A stretch of DNA of 64,000 nucleotides, taken from Sinobaca qinghaiensis. Lineage in GTDB: Bacteria; Bacillota; Bacilli; Bacillales; Marinococcaceae. The notes under the pieces were generated by a model. The model made no database searches. It was not told where the DNA came from and worked only from the letters and a program-made list of their open reading frames with translations. Positions 27,600 to 35,432 of the stretch are shown piece after piece. The translations under genes were made by a program, and so were the position numbers. Positions within the stretch are counted from its first letter, which is position 1; each line of letters begins with the position of its first letter. Where the stretch lies: contig NZ_RAPK01000007.1 of assembly GCF_003610495.1 (NCBI RefSeq), positions 310,001 through 374,000 of the forward strand. The letters run 5' to 3'.

Positions 27600-27830
27600 A
27601 AAGAGAATAGTAATAAATGCAGGATGTCGTACAGAAAATGGCGCTCACTGGCTGAGAGGCGCTGTAACATCTCTTTTATGAACCTGCTCTGGAGCTGTCA
27701 GGTATAAATACCTGATCGTTAACTGCGTTAAAGTTCCAAGTGGAAAAATGATTCTTATCATTTTTCAACGAAGGTGGCACCGCGGATTATACGTCTCCGT
27801 CCTTTATGAGGATGGAGGCTTTTTTTGTTT
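27600..27830 (+). promoter_or_regulatory. T-box leader, presumably tRNA-Pro-responsive
   Basis: The diagnostic T-box sequence GAAGGTGGCACCGCGG ends at 27785. It is followed by a terminator: stem GTCTCCGTCC/GGATGGAGGC (27793-27819) and eight T. Upstream are a Stem I base GCAGG/CCTGC (27619-27623 with 27683-27687), helices CAGGTA/TACCTG and GAAAAATGAT/ATCATTTTTC (stems II and III). Uncharged tRNA is expected to pair with the T-box and prevent termination. The downstream genes make proline, so tRNA-Pro is inferred; I could not place the specifier codon with certainty, although a CCT lies at 27683-27685. Confidence 0.88.
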
Positions 27831-27861
27831 TAGCAGGTAAAAAAGGGAGAGAAAAGGCCAA

Positions 27862-28977
27862 ATGAAAAAGGAACGAATTGTCGTTAAAATTGGGAGCAGT
27901 TCGCTGACCACGCCTAACGGAAGGCTGAGCGGTGAAAAACTAAAAGAACATGTTTCTGCCATTGCAGGCCTTAGAGAGCGGGGCCATCAAGTAATTCTCG
28001 TTTCGTCAGGAGCAGTGGCGGCCGGTTTTGGACAGCTTGGCTATCCATCCCGCCCGGTAAAGCTCGCCGGCAAACAGGCCGCGGCAGCGGTTGGGCAGGG
28101 CCTGCTTATGGAAGCGTACACGAAAGAGTTTCATGCATACGGCATCCCGACTGGGCAGCTGCTGCTGACCCGCGATAACTTTTCCAACAGGCCACAGTAT
28201 CAAAATGCTTATAATACTCTTTCTGAACTGCTTCAGCGCCAGGTTCTCCCTATTATTAATGAAAATGATTCCATCGTTGTTGATGAGCTTACGTTTGGCG
28301 ACAACGACATGTTATCTGCTCTTGTCGGCGGCTTATGCCAGGCAGATGATTTGTTTATTCTTACCGATGTGGACGGTCTTTACGATTCGCACCCTAAAGA
28401 TAACCCGGACGCCAAAAAGTATCATTTTCTTTCTGAAATTACAGATGAACTTCTTATTGGAGCCGGCGGCAGCGGCAGTCTTGTCGGCACGGGCGGGATG
28501 AAATCAAAGCTGCTTGCAGCCCAGACGGCGCTTCAGCTGGGACTTCGTATATTTATAGGCACCGGCTCAGGCCCGCGTAAACTAACGGATATTATTGATG
28601 GCAAAGGAAACGGTACGTATATCGGCTACCCCGGTCAATTTACACTGAAATCAAAACAGCAGTGGCTCGCCATGCATTCTCTTCCGTCAGGTGAGCTGGT
28701 CGTGGATGGAGGCGCCAAAAGGGCCCTGCTTCAAAATGGACGCAGCCTTCTTCCTGCCGGAATTAAATTAATTAAAGGCACTTTTTCCAGCGGATCGGTC
28801 GTACAGGTTGTTGATGAAAAAGGCTCACTTATCGGCAAAGGCCAGGTAAATATGTCTTCTGCTGAATTAGCGGATATTAAAGGAAAATCGAGCACAGAAG
28901 CTGCGGCATACACTAAAACAATAAAAGCTGAAGTAATCCACCGTGATGACTGGGTTGCTATGAAGGAGATGAAATAA
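27862..28977 (+). CDS. proB: Glutamate 5-kinase ProB
   Basis: First enzyme of proline synthesis; phosphorylates glutamate. 371 aa: amino-acid kinase domain (IVVKIGSSSLT at the start, VSSGAVAAGF near 50, NENDSIVVDELTFGDNDMLSA near 137-157, GTGGMKSK near 210) and a C-terminal PUA domain from about 280. ProB enzymes of this type are normally feedback-inhibited by proline. ATG at 27862 with AAAAGG five bases upstream. First gene of the T-box operon; proA starts one base after its stop. Confidence 0.97.
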   Translation: MKKERIVVKIGSSSLTTPNGRLSGEKLKEHVSAIAGLRERGHQVILVSSGAVAAGFGQLGYPSRPVKLAGKQAAAAVGQGLLMEAYTKEFHAYGIPTGQLLLTRDNFSNRPQYQNAYNTLSELLQRQVLPIINENDSIVVDELTFGDNDMLSALVGGLCQADDLFILTDVDGLYDSHPKDNPDAKKYHFLSEITDELLIGAGGSGSLVGTGGMKSKLLAAQTALQLGLRIFIGTGSGPRKLTDIIDGKGNGTYIGYPGQFTLKSKQQWLAMHSLPSGELVVDGGAKRALLQNGRSLLPAGIKLIKGTFSSGSVVQVVDEKGSLIGKGQVNMSSAELADIKGKSSTEAAAYTKTIKAEVIHRDDWVAMKEMK

Positions 28978-28978
28978 A

Positions 28979-30226
28979 ATGAGTAAAATGATAGAACAGG
29001 GCCTCAAAGTTAAACAGGCAGCCGGTGATTTAGCTGTACTGAATGCCGCACAGAAAAACAATATATTAAACGAACTGGCTTTGTCTTTGGAAGAACATAC
29101 GCTCACTATTCTGGAGGCGAACCAAAAGGATATAGAAGCAGGGATGGAAAAGGGATTTACAGAGGCTCTTCTCGACAGGCTGCGTTTATCAGAAGAACGC
29201 ATAAAAACGATGGCGGACGGCTTTCGTGATGTTGCTGCTCTTCCAGATCCTATCGGGGAAGAAATAGAAGCATGGGACCGCCCTAACGGCCTTGAAATCA
29301 AAAAAATCCGTGTTCCCCTGGGCGCTGTCGGCATTATTTATGAAGCAAGACCAAATGTGACGGCTGATGCGACGGCTCTAGCAGTAAAAACCGGAAATGC
29401 CGCACTTCTGCGTGGAAGCTCTTCCGCCTATCATTCCAATCAGGCGATTATTGATGCAATTCATGCGGGAATGGCTAAATATTCTCTTGCTCCAGATTCC
29501 ATTCAACTTGCCGAAGACACCTCACGTGAAGGTGCTTCGGAAATGTTTAAAATGAATAAATATCTTGATGTTCTCATTCCACGGGGCGGCGCTGGTCTTA
29601 TTCAAACGGTAGTCGATCAGTCTTCTATTCCCGTTCTGGAAACAGGTGTAGGAAACTGCCATGTTCTAATCGATGAAACAGCTGAAAGAAAAATGGCTAT
29701 TGATATTGCAATTAATGCGAAAACCCAGCGTCCTTCTGTATGCAATGCGTGCGAAACTATCCTCGTACATGAAAAATGGCTGCAGGAAAACGGAAGTGAA
29801 CTAATTGAAGAACTTTTTCTTGCGGGTGTTGAAATCCGCGGTGATGAACGAATTCAGGCCCTTCACCCTGATATCAAAGCAGCAGTTGAGTCTGACTGGG
29901 GGGAAGAATACCTCGACTATATTGTTTCCATGAAGTGCATTGACAATGTAGAAGAGGGTATTTCCCATATTAAAATGTACGGCACCAGTCATTCCGAGTC
30001 TATTGTGACCGAAAATGAAGACAATAAGCTGGCTTTTTTTGCAGGTATTGATGCAGCAGCTCTTTACCATAACGCTTCTACGCGTTTTACCGATGGATTC
30101 GAATTTGGGTTTGGTGCAGAAATCGGCATCAGCACCCAAAAACTTCATGCCCGGGGACCGATGGGACTTAAAGCGCTTACGTCATATAAATATATTATTC
30201 AAGGCACCGGCCAGGTGAAAGAATAG
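28979..30226 (+). CDS. proA: Glutamate-5-semialdehyde dehydrogenase (gamma-glutamyl phosphate reductase) ProA
   Basis: NADPH-dependent reduction of gamma-glutamyl phosphate. 415 aa, the standard length. Seen: VPLGAVGIIYEARPNVTADA near 112-131, IPRGGAGLI near 197, and the active-site region QRPSVCNACETILVHE with its catalytic Cys near 255. The end RGPMGLKALTSYKYI is typical. Its ribosome-binding site AAGGAGATG lies inside the proB 3' end, so the two are coupled and probably form the ProB-ProA channelled pair. Confidence 0.97.
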   Translation: MSKMIEQGLKVKQAAGDLAVLNAAQKNNILNELALSLEEHTLTILEANQKDIEAGMEKGFTEALLDRLRLSEERIKTMADGFRDVAALPDPIGEEIEAWDRPNGLEIKKIRVPLGAVGIIYEARPNVTADATALAVKTGNAALLRGSSSAYHSNQAIIDAIHAGMAKYSLAPDSIQLAEDTSREGASEMFKMNKYLDVLIPRGGAGLIQTVVDQSSIPVLETGVGNCHVLIDETAERKMAIDIAINAKTQRPSVCNACETILVHEKWLQENGSELIEELFLAGVEIRGDERIQALHPDIKAAVESDWGEEYLDYIVSMKCIDNVEEGISHIKMYGTSHSESIVTENEDNKLAFFAGIDAAALYHNASTRFTDGFEFGFGAEIGISTQKLHARGPMGLKALTSYKYIIQGTGQVKE

Positions 30227-30235
30227 GGGGAACTT

Positions 30236-31072
30236 ATGCTTACGAACCAGACGTTTGCTTTTATAGGAGCAGGAGCCATGGCAGAGGCCATTATCGGGGG
30301 CCTGATTCGAAAAGAACTTGTTCAGCCTGATCAGATTTCAGTAACCAATCATTCAGATAAAGATAAACTTCTCCGTCTGGAAAAAGAATACGGCATCCGT
30401 TCCTTTCAGCTGAAAAAAACAGAAGTAATTAATGCCTCGGTTATCATTCTGGCGATGAAGCCAAAGCATGCAGAAGATGCGATTCATTCAATACGTCATA
30501 AAGTCTCAAATGAACAGATTGTTGTTTCTGTCATGGCCGGCATTTCCACGATGTATATGGAAAATCTTTTTGCAATCCATCCCCCGGTCATACGAGCGAT
30601 GCCGAACACTTCCGCCAAAGTGGGAGCCTCTGCTACAGCTATCTGTTTAGGCTCCTATGCTTCTTCAACAGATGGCCGGATAGCTGAAGCCTTATTTCGT
30701 TCGATCGGCACCGTAACTGAACTGGCAGAAGAAAAAATGGATGCCGTCACCGGCATTGCCGGCAGCGGACCTGCTTATTTGTATTACATGGTAGAAGCAA
30801 TGGAACACGCCGGGCGCCAGGCAGGCCTTCGTGAAGATGAAGCCAAAGAACTTATCATTCAAACGTTTTTTGGAGCAGCTCTGCGCCTTCAGCACACAGA
30901 AAAAACCTCAAAAGAGCTGTATAAAGAAATCATGAGTCCCGCCGGAACGACTGAAGCTGCCTTCGATGTGCTCGAACAGCATCAAGTACAGGAACATTTT
31001 ACCGCCGCTATCATGCGTGCTATTGAGCGTTCCAAAGAGTTAGGAAATACCACTGCCACCCCTTTTAAATGA
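30236..31072 (+). CDS. proC: Pyrroline-5-carboxylate reductase
   Basis: Last step of proline synthesis, reducing P5C to L-proline. 278 aa. N-terminal Rossmann motif FIGAGAMAEAIIGGL, IILAMKPKHAEDAI, RAMPNTSAKVGASATAI, and the C-terminal signature TGIAGSGPAYLYYMVEAMEHAGRQAGL with PAGTTEAA. Ten bases after proA with AGGGGG. With proB and proA it completes the pathway in one transcript. In Bacillus subtilis the equivalent reductase gene (proI) lies apart from proBA, each with its own T-box. Confidence 0.96.
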   Translation: MLTNQTFAFIGAGAMAEAIIGGLIRKELVQPDQISVTNHSDKDKLLRLEKEYGIRSFQLKKTEVINASVIILAMKPKHAEDAIHSIRHKVSNEQIVVSVMAGISTMYMENLFAIHPPVIRAMPNTSAKVGASATAICLGSYASSTDGRIAEALFRSIGTVTELAEEKMDAVTGIAGSGPAYLYYMVEAMEHAGRQAGLREDEAKELIIQTFFGAALRLQHTEKTSKELYKEIMSPAGTTEAAFDVLEQHQVQEHFTAAIMRAIERSKELGNTTATPFK

Positions 31073-31115
31073 AAAATCCCGCCGAAGGATAACCCTTCGA
31101 CGGGATTTCTGTTTT
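31073..31115 (+). terminator. Terminator after the proline operon
   Basis: Long stem AAATCCCG...CGGGATTT enclosing CGAAGG/CCTTCG around ATAA, then TTCTGTTTT on the plus strand. The AAAAA before it also gives a T-run on the minus strand for the convergent renalase-like gene. Confidence 0.85.
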
Positions 31116-32115
31116 ATTGGAATAACTGTTCGGCCGCATGCCTTCCTGACAGAACAGATCCTTCTACTTTGCCTTCTTTGAAAATATCTCCGGCAAACGC
31201 TGCAGGTGCCGGTTCTTTCCAACTGATGCTTCTTTCCGGAAAAAGCACATCCGGCTTGGCGTAGCGCCATTTTTTCACTTGTACCTCCTGTATTTCAGCA
31301 TCAGTCAGCAGCCAGTCTATTTTTTGAAGAAGTGCATCCTTCAGGACATTATCTGCTTCTTCCCAATTTGTATCGGACCATTCCCCGCTGGCATGAATGG
31401 TCAGTATTTTTTTCTTTGAAATACCTTTTTGGTAGTTACAGCCGGCAAAAGCGATGTCTCCTTTTTTCCATTGTATACCGCCGGCTTCAGGAATGCCGGC
31501 TTTTCCGGAATAAGCAATCATTAATCCAATACTTTTTTCATACGTAAGTCCTTCCAGCGCTTTTTTATCTTCGGAAGAACCCGGGAATTCAGGAAACAAT
31601 GCAAGCGTCTGCGGCATAGGCGACGTAACCAGAACTCCTTCCGCTGAAAAGAAAAAATGATCTTCTCCTGCTTCTCCTTCTACTATCCACCCTTCTTTTC
31701 CGGGTTTTATAGACTGTACAAGATGAGAAGTATGTATGTCTTTGCCTTTCCAGAGTCGTTTTACGAGAGGAGACATCCCTTCCATCCCGGTGTAGCGGGG
31801 ATGACCATCGCCGCCTTCCTCTGTGATAATCCCATCTGCAGCGTCTTCCGCCCCTGCAAAGCCTTTGTTCCACTCTTTTACCCAGCCGTTCTTCTGCCAC
31901 TCCTGGACAAGCTGTTTCATTTCTTCACTTCTGGCTGTAAAAAACTGGGCGCCATGGTCTGCGCGTCCTTCACCGATGCGCCGTGTAGCCATGCGCCCTC
32001 CCACGCCTCTGCTTTTTTCCAATATAGTGGTCTTTATACCTTTTGCTTCCAGATAAGTATGTGCGCTCCATGCAGCCAGGCCTGAGCCTACAATAATTAC
32101 TCGTTTCTTTTTCAT
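31114..32115 (-). CDS. NAD(P)/FAD-dependent oxidoreductase, renalase-like
   Basis: 333 aa. N-terminal motif RVIIVGSGLAAWSAHTYLEAKG, then LEKSRGVGGRMATRRI and ADHGAQFFTARS. The combination GVGGRxxT plus DxGAQxFT marks the renalase-like/amine-oxidase flavoprotein group. The C-terminus SVLSGRHAAEQL contacts FAD. Renalase itself oxidises dihydro isomers of NAD(P)H; bacterial members are mostly uncharacterised, so the reaction is uncertain. Single gene, convergent with proC and divergent from the sodium channel gene. Confidence 0.83.
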   Translation of the reverse strand: MKKKRVIIVGSGLAAWSAHTYLEAKGIKTTILEKSRGVGGRMATRRIGEGRADHGAQFFTARSEEMKQLVQEWQKNGWVKEWNKGFAGAEDAADGIITEEGGDGHPRYTGMEGMSPLVKRLWKGKDIHTSHLVQSIKPGKEGWIVEGEAGEDHFFFSAEGVLVTSPMPQTLALFPEFPGSSEDKKALEGLTYEKSIGLMIAYSGKAGIPEAGGIQWKKGDIAFAGCNYQKGISKKKILTIHASGEWSDTNWEEADNVLKDALLQKIDWLLTDAEIQEVQVKKWRYAKPDVLFPERSISWKEPAPAAFAGDIFKEGKVEGSVLSGRHAAEQLFQ

Positions 32116-32306
32116 CTGCTCTCATCCCCTTTATCTATAATGTTCTATACCCTCGACCAGCTTTACTCAATCTACGGCTGTCGAGAAAGAAATCTTTTCA
32201 TGGCATCCTCGTTTTAGTACAATAAGATAGTTGTATTCGTTTTATTATTACTGCTAACTATATCGGCACTATCCATCAATAGAGGACAGAGGGAGTTTTC
32301 AGGTTT

Positions 32307-33131
32307 ATGAAAGAGTCAAACCAACGCCGGACGTGGCGGGATAAATTAGCTGTTCTTGTTGAAAGTCCAATTTTTATTAACACGATTATGATTATCATTT
32401 TAATCAATGCTGCTTTAGTGGGAATTGAGACATATCCCGATGTCTACCAGGGAAATCAGAATTGGTTTTACATAGCAGATAGAATCCTGCTTTGGATATT
32501 CACTGTTGAAATTGTTCTCCGGATCATCGCTTTTAAACCTTCCTACCGATTTTTTAAAAGCCCGTGGAACTGGTTTGACTTTCTAATTGTATTTGCCGGT
32601 CATGTGTTTGCCGGTGCCCATTTTGTTACCGTGCTCCGGATTTTAAGAGTGCTCCGTGTACTTCGGGCTATATCGATCATACCATCGCTCAAGCGGCTTG
32701 TGGACGCCCTGCTTTTAACGATACCTTCGCTCGGCAACATTATGTTTCTTATGAGTATTTTCTTTTATATTTACGCTGTTATAGGCACGATGCTCTATCA
32801 GGACATCGAGCCTGAATACTTTGGCAATCTGCAGCTGACTCTTTTAACGCTTTTCCAGGTCGTTACTCTTGAATCATGGGCAAGCGGCGTAATGCGGCCT
32901 GTACTTGAGCAGGCTCCGATGTCATGGTTTTATTTTGTCAGCTTCGTTTTGATCGGTACCTTTATTATCTTTAACCTTTTTATCGGGGTTATTGTCAGTA
33001 ATGTAGAAAAAGCTGATAATATGGAAAAAGAAGCAGCCGACGGTCCGGAAGTTACGACAAAAGAACTGCAGAAAGAAATACAGGAACTCAAACAGCTGAT
33101 AATCGAACAGAAAAAAGACGGGAACCGGTGA
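32307..33131 (+). CDS. Voltage-gated sodium channel, NaChBac family
   Basis: 274 aa, the same length as NaChBac of Bacillus halodurans. One six-helix repeat, so the channel is a homotetramer. S4 voltage sensor: R111, R114, R117 and R120 at three-residue intervals (VLRILRVLRVLR). Pore: selectivity filter TLESWAS with its Glu at 189, followed by GVMRP. S6 is FVLIGTFIIFNLFIGVIV, followed by a C-terminal coiled coil (about 250-270, KELQKEIQELKQLIIEQ) that helps tetramerise. In alkaliphilic Bacillus this channel supports Na+ re-entry for pH homeostasis, motility and chemotaxis. ATG at 32307. Monocistronic, with the stop codon inside its own terminator. Confidence 0.95.
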   Translation: MKESNQRRTWRDKLAVLVESPIFINTIMIIILINAALVGIETYPDVYQGNQNWFYIADRILLWIFTVEIVLRIIAFKPSYRFFKSPWNWFDFLIVFAGHVFAGAHFVTVLRILRVLRVLRAISIIPSLKRLVDALLLTIPSLGNIMFLMSIFFYIYAVIGTMLYQDIEPEYFGNLQLTLLTLFQVVTLESWASGVMRPVLEQAPMSWFYFVSFVLIGTFIIFNLFIGVIVSNVEKADNMEKEAADGPEVTTKELQKEIQELKQLIIEQKKDGNR

Positions 33132-33162
33132 TTACTGCCGGTCCCCGTCTTTTCTTTTTTTA
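33114..33162 (+). terminator. Terminator overlapping the 3' end of the sodium channel gene
   Basis: Stem AAAAGACGGG-ACCGG with CCGGT-CCCGTCTTTT. The left arm is formed by the last codons (KKDGNR), so the stop codon lies in the loop. Followed by CTTTTTTT on the plus strand. Confidence 0.85.
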
Positions 33163-34527
33163 CTGCAATACTTCCTTCGTGCTGAAAAATTCTTCGTACA
33201 GGCCTCTAATCGCGTCGTCCACCTGTTCTTCTTTAATTCCGAAGGCAAGTGAAACCTCCGAAGATCCCTGGTTGATCATTTCGATATTTATTTCTTTTTC
33301 CATTAACGCCTTTGTAGCTCTTGCTGCAATACCGACTGTTTCATGCATGCCTTCTCCAACCAGCATAATCATCGCCAGTCCTTTTTCAAAGTAAACATCG
33401 TCTGCCTCAAGCTCTTCTGTAATACGGCTGATAATTTTCTCCTCAGCAGCCGGCGTCAACTGACTGTTATCCAAAATAACTGAAGTATCATCAATACCGG
33501 AAGGGATGTGTTCGTAGGAGATACCCTCGTCTTCGATAATAGACAATAACCTGCGGCCGAACCCTACTTCTCTATTCATTAGATATTTCCTCACATAGAG
33601 CGTGCTGAAGCCCTTGTCGGCTGCAATACCGATAACGGGATTTAATGCATACTCTCTTTCGGAAATAATCATTGTTCCGCTTGTTTTAGGGTTATTTGTG
33701 TTCTTTACACATACCGGAATTGACTTTTGGAAAGCAGGAATCAGTGCTTCGTCATGGAAAACGGCAAATCCCGCATAAGAAAGCTCCCGCATTTCTCTAT
33801 ATGTCATTCTTTTTATTGCTACAGGATCTTTCACTACTTTTGGATTGGCTGCAAACACACTGTCCACGTCGGTGAAGTTTTCGTATAAATCAGCTTTAAT
33901 ACCGGCTGCAACGATTGAACCTGTAATATCAGATCCTCCTCTGGAAAAAGTAACCAGCTTTCCTTCCTTGGAATAGCCAAAAAATCCAGGAAATATTAAA
34001 ATGCCTTTACGTTCCCTCAGCTTATACAGGTTGTCATAGGATTCCGGAAGTACCTGTGCATTACCCGGCGTATCGCTGACATAGAGGCCGGCTTCTGCCG
34101 GATTTATGTATTCTGACAGCACACCCTGGCTCTGCAGATAACCCGCAATAACTTTCGCATTATTGTCTTCGCCTGCAGCTTTCATTTGATCAAGAAAACG
34201 TTCGGGGCTTTCCTTCGTGTAATCAACTCTTTCCTGCAGGTCTTTCTCTATGATGCGGAGCATGTCTTCAGACAGCCCTAATTCTTCGGTAATGGAACGA
34301 AACCGTTCCACTACGTTTTGGAGCGCGTCTGCCGTATCTTTTCCAGCCAGCGCGGTTTCTCCTAAATGTATCAGCAGGTCCGTTACTTTTGTATCTTCAT
34401 CGCTTCTTTTTCCAGGTGCGGAAACGACAATAATTTTTCTATCTGTATCAGCCGTGATGATTGACGCTACTTTTTTGATCTGCCCTGCATCAGCAAGAGA
34501 AGATCCTCCAAATTTTGCTACATTCAT
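33160..34527 (-). CDS. Aspartate kinase (ThrD/YclM-like, aspartokinase III type)
   Basis: Phosphorylates L-aspartate, entry to lysine, threonine, methionine and diaminopimelate. 455 aa from ATG at 34527. Start MNVAKFGGSSLADAGQIKKV has the KFGGSS kinase motif; SRGGSDITGSIVAAGI and FTDVDSVFAANPKVV follow; two ACT-type regulatory domains occupy about 300-455. The length and closeness to a single-chain class fits Bacillus YclM (threonine/lysine-inhibited) better than LysC, which has an internal beta-subunit start. A 260-base structured leader precedes it on the minus strand. The TTG-started extension to 34545 contains the likely ribosome-binding site and is rejected. Confidence 0.9.
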   Translation of the reverse strand: MNVAKFGGSSLADAGQIKKVASIITADTDRKIIVVSAPGKRSDEDTKVTDLLIHLGETALAGKDTADALQNVVERFRSITEELGLSEDMLRIIEKDLQERVDYTKESPERFLDQMKAAGEDNNAKVIAGYLQSQGVLSEYINPAEAGLYVSDTPGNAQVLPESYDNLYKLRERKGILIFPGFFGYSKEGKLVTFSRGGSDITGSIVAAGIKADLYENFTDVDSVFAANPKVVKDPVAIKRMTYREMRELSYAGFAVFHDEALIPAFQKSIPVCVKNTNNPKTSGTMIISEREYALNPVIGIAADKGFSTLYVRKYLMNREVGFGRRLLSIIEDEGISYEHIPSGIDDTSVILDNSQLTPAAEEKIISRITEELEADDVYFEKGLAMIMLVGEGMHETVGIAARATKALMEKEINIEMINQGSSEVSLAFGIKEEQVDDAIRGLYEEFFSTKEVLQ

Positions 34528-34545
34528 TCGTTCACACTCTCCCAA

Positions 34546-34800
34546 TTAAATAAATTCCTTTAATTTAAATTCTGAAAATTTCACAAACATTAGCTTATCA
34601 CAAATATGGAACTGCCACAAAGGACGTTTATTCTGCTGACACCACGTATAGAGCGCTTAGACGCCCTTACGGAAGCTCTTTTGCCTAACGCATTGGATAT
34701 TGTATGTATCCTGCTTTCCTTTCAGTTCCCCGGAGATGGAGCTTTCCCCTTCAAGCAGTCTTTTTCATTTGTTTCTTCTTTTAGTATAACGTATGACAGG
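34546..34800 (-). other. Structured, unassigned leader region upstream of aspartokinase
   Basis: No gene in this stretch. Read on the minus strand from a TATACT -10-like element (34788-34783), it holds helix CTGCTT/AAGCAG (about 34760-34716) around G-rich GGGGAAAGCTCC and CTCCGGGGAAC words, then hairpin GGATA/TATCC, then a bulged helix GCGTTAGGC/GTCTAAGCGC enclosing CTTCCGTAAGG. It is visibly more GC-rich and structured than its surroundings. It does not show the lysine riboswitch, T-box, SAM or other signatures I know. It could be a cis-regulatory leader of the aspartokinase gene or a small RNA. Confidence 0.45.
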
Positions 34801-34819
34801 CAGAAAAGGACGTCAATCA

Positions 34820-34867
34820 TGTGAGGAAATCTAACAATGTACATTTACTATGTGAGATTTTATGATA
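34820..34867 (+). promoter_or_regulatory. Two TnrA/GlnR boxes and sigma-A promoter of tnrA
   Basis: Site 1, TGTGAGGAAATCTAACA (34820-34836), fits TGTNA-N7-TNACA exactly. Site 2, TGTGAGATTTTATGATA (34851-34867), differs from the TnrA consensus at one base. Their starts are 31 bp apart, about three helical turns. Promoter: TGTACA (34838-34843), 17 bases, TATGAT (34861-34866). Site 1 lies just upstream of -35 (activation position) and site 2 covers -10 (repression position). Autoregulation of tnrA is known in Bacillus subtilis. Confidence 0.8.
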
Positions 34868-34905
34868 TGTTGTTAGAAACATTAGAGAAAAAGGGGCGCT
34901 TGTAG

Positions 34906-35214
34906 ATGTCTTCAAACTACAAAGACAAAAAAGTCATTACAATAGGGGTTATTAGTGAACTTACAGGCTTGTCGGAAAGAAAAATAAGATACTATGAAGA
35001 GAGAAAATTGATATTTCCGGAGCGGTCTTCCGGAGGCACCAGAAAATATTCTTTTGGAGATGTAGAACGCCTTATTGACATAGCTGATAAAATGGAAGAT
35101 GGTATGCAGACGTTTGAGATACGCCGGATGGAACAGAAGAAAATGAAGAATTCAGAACTTCGCGACAAAATGCTTCGCGGCCAGCTGAATGCTGCTTTCA
35201 ACCTGCGGAAATAA
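34906..35214 (+). CDS. tnrA: Nitrogen-responsive MerR-family regulator TnrA
   Basis: 102 aa. Winged-helix MerR domain: [31 protein letters not shown], then [28 protein letters not shown]. The C-terminus [14 protein letters not shown] corresponds to the region by which feedback-inhibited glutamine synthetase captures TnrA. GlnR would be longer (about 135 aa) and sits before glnA; here no glnA is present, so TnrA is favoured. ATG at 34906 has AAAGGGG upstream. Two TnrA boxes lie in its promoter, which also fits TnrA rather than a generic MerR protein. Confidence 0.9.
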   Translation: MSSNYKDKKVITIGVISELTGLSERKIRYYEERKLIFPERSSGGTRKYSFGDVERLIDIADKMEDGMQTFEIRRMEQKKMKNSELRDKMLRGQLNAAFNLRK

Positions 35215-35432
35215 ACATATTTTGGATTAAATACAAAAGTAAAGGGGTATATGTAAGTGGCGGCATACCTTCTTTCTTCTTTATGGAACGCTTACAATAT
35301 TTTCTTGACTTTCCTATTTTTTGAGAATACGATTAAAGAGGTATCAGCTTTTTCACAGCCACTCTGAATGCCACACTTTGTGCTGAGATGCTTTATTGAA
35401 ACTTCCGGCGCGGCAGCGCCTACAGAAAGAAA
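35215..35432. other. Gene-free spacer between tnrA and cbpB
   Basis: 218 bp. It holds a likely promoter for cbpB: TTGACT (35305-35310), 17 bases, TACGAT (35328-35333). No clear tnrA terminator is visible, so some read-through is possible. Confidence 0.5.

Noticed and set aside
27473-27670. N-terminal extension of the SDR gene by 66 codons
   Set aside because: It would run antisense through the proB promoter; the ATG at 27472 has a good ribosome-binding site and begins the Rossmann motif.
27640-27710. Stretch in the proB leader resembling a TPP riboswitch (GGCTGAGA...GAACCTG...TCTGG)
   Set aside because: The required upstream GGGGTGC element is absent, the surroundings form T-box stems, and the diagnostic T-box sequence and proline genes follow.
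34546-34800. Lysine riboswitch ahead of aspartokinase
   Set aside because: The conserved AGAGGTGC and related core segments of the lysine element are not seen, and there is no clear terminator T-run before the gene.
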